Assembly: GCA_049512335.1 (NCBI GenBank)
Contig: JBEKXE010000192.1
Span: 1-7,493, forward strand
Length of the DNA: 7,493 nt
Direction: 5' to 3'
From: Lustribacter sp049512335
GTDB lineage: Bacteria; Vulcanimicrobiota; Vulcanimicrobiia; Vulcanimicrobiales; Vulcanimicrobiaceae
Shown here: positions 5,568 through 7,493 of the stretch, one piece after another
Layout: each line of letters starts with the position of its first letter
Numbering within the stretch: the first letter of the stretch is position 1
Translations under genes and position numbers: made by a program
Notes under the pieces: generated by a model
What the model saw: the letters and a program-made list of their open reading frames with translations, nothing else
Database searches by the model: none
Told to the model about the DNA's origin: nothing

Positions 5568-6392
5568 ATGAGCGTTTCAGACCGGCCCCTCATTCGCGTC
5601 GAGAACAACAGCGGCGTCGTGACGCTGACCATCGACCGCCCCGAAAAACGCAATGCCATGAACCCGGAGATGCACCGGCAAATGCACCGGACGTTGAGCG
5701 ACTTACGTTTCGATCCATCCGTGCGCGTGCTCGTCATTACGGGCTCAGGCGAGAGCTTTTGCGCCGGCCAGGATCTCAAGGAATACTTCTACGACCTCGA
5801 CGAGCAATCAGCGGCGGTCGAGCGGGACAAGATTCGAGCGATCTCCAACGAGTGGCGCAATTACCTCTTGCGCCTTCTGCCGGTGCCGACGATCGCCGCG
5901 GTCAATGGTTGGTGTTTCGGCGGGGGCTTCTCCATCGTGTGTTCGTGCGATATCGCGATCGCCGCCGAGGAAGCGACCTTCGGGCTCTCCGAGATCAATT
6001 TCCGCGGCATTCCGGGCGGGATGGTCACCAAGAACATCACGGAGATGCTCCGGCCCCGCGAAGGGCTGTACTATGCGCTGACGGGGAAGTCGTTCAGCGG
6101 GAAGCGCGCGGCGGAGATCGGCCTCGTCACCATGGCGGTCCCGAAGGAACGGCTCATGGCGGAGGTCTACGAACACGCGCAGTTGCTGGCGGAGAAAGAC
6201 CCGATCGCATTGCGCGAGACCAAGGAAACCTTCAAGGTCAGCATGCAGATGAATTACGAGGAAGCATATTCGTACGCCACGGCCAAAGGGTACGAGACGA
6301 ACTTCTTCCAGGGACGCGGCGGGATGCACGAAGGGATCGGGTCGTTCATGCAGGGCAAATTCAAACCGGGTCTCGGCCACGTCAAAGAGTAG
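5568..6392 (+). CDS. hydroxycinnamoyl-CoA hydratase/lyase-like enoyl-CoA hydratase (FerB/Ech type)
   Basis: A 274-aa crotonase-fold protein. Stretches such as RPEKRNAM (24-31), AGQDLKEYF (66-74), VNGWCFGGGFS (112-122) and ATFGLSEIN (136-144) closely resemble the feruloyl/4-hydroxycinnamoyl-CoA hydratase-lyase (HCHL) of Pseudomonas, and so does the C-terminal KPGL. The oxyanion-hole glycines (118-120), Ser122 and catalytic Glu142 are present. HCHL hydrates the side-chain double bond and then cleaves off acetyl-CoA, leaving an aromatic aldehyde. Tyr73 matches HCHL Tyr75, but the HCHL Met70 position is Gln68 and the Tyr239 position appears to be Thr238 (the alignment there could shift by two, to Tyr236). 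The ring substitution pattern may therefore differ. The gene starts 40 bp after the preceding one with no clear Shine-Dalgarno site. It is followed by an NDP-forming CoA ligase, in the order of ferB-ferA in Sphingobium SYK-6. Confidence 0.87.
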   Translation: MSVSDRPLIRVENNSGVVTLTIDRPEKRNAMNPEMHRQMHRTLSDLRFDPSVRVLVITGSGESFCAGQDLKEYFYDLDEQSAAVERDKIRAISNEWRNYLLRLLPVPTIAAVNGWCFGGGFSIVCSCDIAIAAEEATFGLSEINFRGIPGGMVTKNITEMLRPREGLYYALTGKSFSGKRAAEIGLVTMAVPKERLMAEVYEHAQLLAEKDPIALRETKETFKVSMQMNYEEAYSYATAKGYETNFFQGRGGMHEGIGSFMQGKFKPGLGHVKE

Positions 6393-6408
6393 CACGCTTC
6401 CGAACGGC

Positions 6409-7493
6409 GTGGCGGCGTTGCTGCACCCGCGCAACGTCGCCCTCGTCGGCGCGAGCCCGCGGCCCGGCATGGCCACGACGGTGCTCGAGGCACTGCAACG
6501 GGCCGGCTATCCGCATCCGGTCTATCCGGTAAATCCCCGCTACGGCGACGTCGCCGGGTTGCCGTGCTACCCGTCCTTGAGCGCGTTGCCGGAACGGCCC
6601 GATCACGTCGTCGTCGCGGTACCGGCACCGAACGTCGTCGAGGTCCTGCGTGAAGCCGTGGCCGCCGGCGCCGGCAGCGCAACGATCATGTCGAGCGGTT
6701 TCGAAGGCAACGAGCCGGAGGTTGCCGCTCGCCGCGATGAATTACAATCGCTGCTCCGGGAGAGCGGCCTGGCCGTGTCGGGACCGAACTGCATGGGGAA
6801 TTTCAGCGCCCCGGCACGTTTCATGACGATGGCCGAAGAACGCGTGCCGATCGTCGACCGGGGCACCGTGGCGGTTGCCGGTCAGAGCGGCGGTATCGTC
6901 ATGGCGATCTACCGCTCGTTGTGGGACCGTGGAATCGCCACCGAGTATGCGCTCACGACGGGCGACGAGATCGGCCTCTGCAGCGCAGACTACATCGAGT
7001 ACTTCGCAACGTGCGACGGCGTCAACGTCATCGTGTACTACGCGGAAGGCCTGGCCGAGCCGGAACGCTTCGCGGCGGCGTGCCGGTCGGCGACAGGGGC
7101 CGGAAAACGCGTCGTCATCTACAAGGTCGGCCGCTCCGAGGGCGGCCGCGAAGCGGCGCTCCTGCACACCGGATCGCTGCCCGGCCCGCTCGACGCCTTC
7201 GATGCGTTGATCGCAACGACCGGGGCGGTACGTGTCGATACGCTCGACGAAGCCGTCGAAGCGGCGGAGTTTCTCGCGCATGCCGCGGCGCCGCGGGGCA
7301 AGCGCATCGGCGTCATCGTTTTCTCGGGCGGGCTGAAAGCGATGGTGGCCGACTGCGCCGAGCGTATCGGCGCCGAATTGGCGACGCTCGCGGAGGGCAC
7401 GCTCGCAACCCTTAGCCGTCAGGTGGGTACCGGTGGGTCGATCGGCAACCCGCTCGATTTCGGACCGCCAATCGGGGGATGGCTGGAAAGGTA
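6409..7493 (+). CDS. NDP-forming acyl-CoA synthetase (FerA-like), 3' part cut by window edge
   Basis: 361 codons are visible from a GTG start 16 bp after the previous stop; the frame is open to the edge. The start has no clear Shine-Dalgarno site but gives the usual family N-terminus (AALLHPRNVALVGAS). The CoA-binding domain has VALVGASPRPG (10-20) and SGPNCMG (124-130). The succinyl-CoA-synthetase-like domain has VAVAGQSGGIV (154-164) and ALLHTGSLPG, in which His253 is the predicted phosphohistidine. A further Rossmann-type segment has FSGGLKAM (305-312) and GNPLDFG (346-352). Complete fused enzymes are about 700 aa, so the ATP-grasp half lies beyond the window. The family makes acyl-CoA from acid, CoA and ATP with release of ADP. 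From memory, feruloyl-CoA synthetase FerA of Sphingobium belongs here, which fits the hydratase/lyase next door. A non-aromatic acyl substrate cannot be excluded. Confidence 0.9.
   Translation, partial: MAALLHPRNVALVGASPRPGMATTVLEALQRAGYPHPVYPVNPRYGDVAGLPCYPSLSALPERPDHVVVAVPAPNVVEVLREAVAAGAGSATIMSSGFEGNEPEVAARRDELQSLLRESGLAVSGPNCMGNFSAPARFMTMAEERVPIVDRGTVAVAGQSGGIVMAIYRSLWDRGIATEYALTTGDEIGLCSADYIEYFATCDGVNVIVYYAEGLAEPERFAAACRSATGAGKRVVIYKVGRSEGGREAALLHTGSLPGPLDAFDALIATTGAVRVDTLDEAVEAAEFLAHAAAPRGKRIGVIVFSGGLKAMVADCAERIGAELATLAEGTLATLSRQVGTGGSIGNPLDFGPPIGGWLER

Noticed and set aside
4448..5779. 443-codon open frame on the minus strand.
   Set aside because: It is antisense to the decarboxylase-like gene, has a low-complexity Arg/Asp/Val-rich composition and has no recognisable domain.
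6921..7415. Plus-strand open frame inside the acyl-CoA synthetase region.
   Set aside because: It is an Arg-rich shadow in another frame. The synthetase frame carries clear conserved motifs across the same stretch.
1..7493. CRISPR arrays, tRNA or rRNA genes, insertion sequences and long direct repeats.
   Set aside because: None was seen. The only notable repeats are the operator palindromes and the -35 inverted repeat.

Overview
This GC-rich bacterial window holds eight protein-coding genes, and nearly all of it is coding. The genes form an aromatic-compound degradation locus. There is no taxonomic marker (rRNA, tRNA or ribosomal protein). Shine-Dalgarno sites, sigma70-type promoter boxes and high GC at third codon positions fit a soil or sediment proteobacterium or another GC-rich environmental phylum. 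I cannot place it further.

Layout from left to right. A VOC (glyoxalase/extradiol dioxygenase fold) gene runs leftward off the edge (1-267, minus). Divergent from it is an ACMSD-like amidohydrolase with an unusual N-terminal signal-like segment (340-1404, plus). Its 3' end overlaps, tail to tail, a leftward two-gene unit: a short-chain dehydrogenase (2348-3241, minus) followed by a gentisate 1,2-dioxygenase-like bicupin (1377-2324, minus). A 139-bp divergent control region (3242-3380) separates that unit from a rightward operon. The operon encodes a one-component Rieske oxygenase (3381-4547), a 4,5-dihydroxyphthalate decarboxylase-like protein (4544-5527), a hydroxycinnamoyl-CoA hydratase/lyase-like crotonase (5568-6392) and an NDP-forming acyl-CoA synthetase cut by the right edge (6409-7493).

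The control region is the most striking non-coding element. Two back-to-back TTGACA -35 boxes drive divergent promoters. Each promoter carries a copy of the palindrome TATCTCGAWTTCGAGATA, one inside the -35/-10 spacer of the leftward promoter and one over the predicted start of the rightward promoter. Their centres are 72 bp apart. The motif closely resembles, from memory, the operator consensus of the MarR-family repressor MhqR. A weaker copy (13/18) lies between the VOC and amidohydrolase genes, so one aromatic-sensing repressor may control the whole locus. No regulator gene lies in the window.

Inferred chemistry: ring hydroxylation (Rieske), possible rearomatisation (SDR), decarboxylation (Pht5-like and/or amidohydrolase) and ring cleavage (gentisate-type cupin, perhaps the VOC protein). 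A CoA-ligase plus hydratase/lyase pair like FerA/FerB would shorten a cinnamate-type side chain. I do not recognise this combination as a single named pathway, so the substrate remains open.
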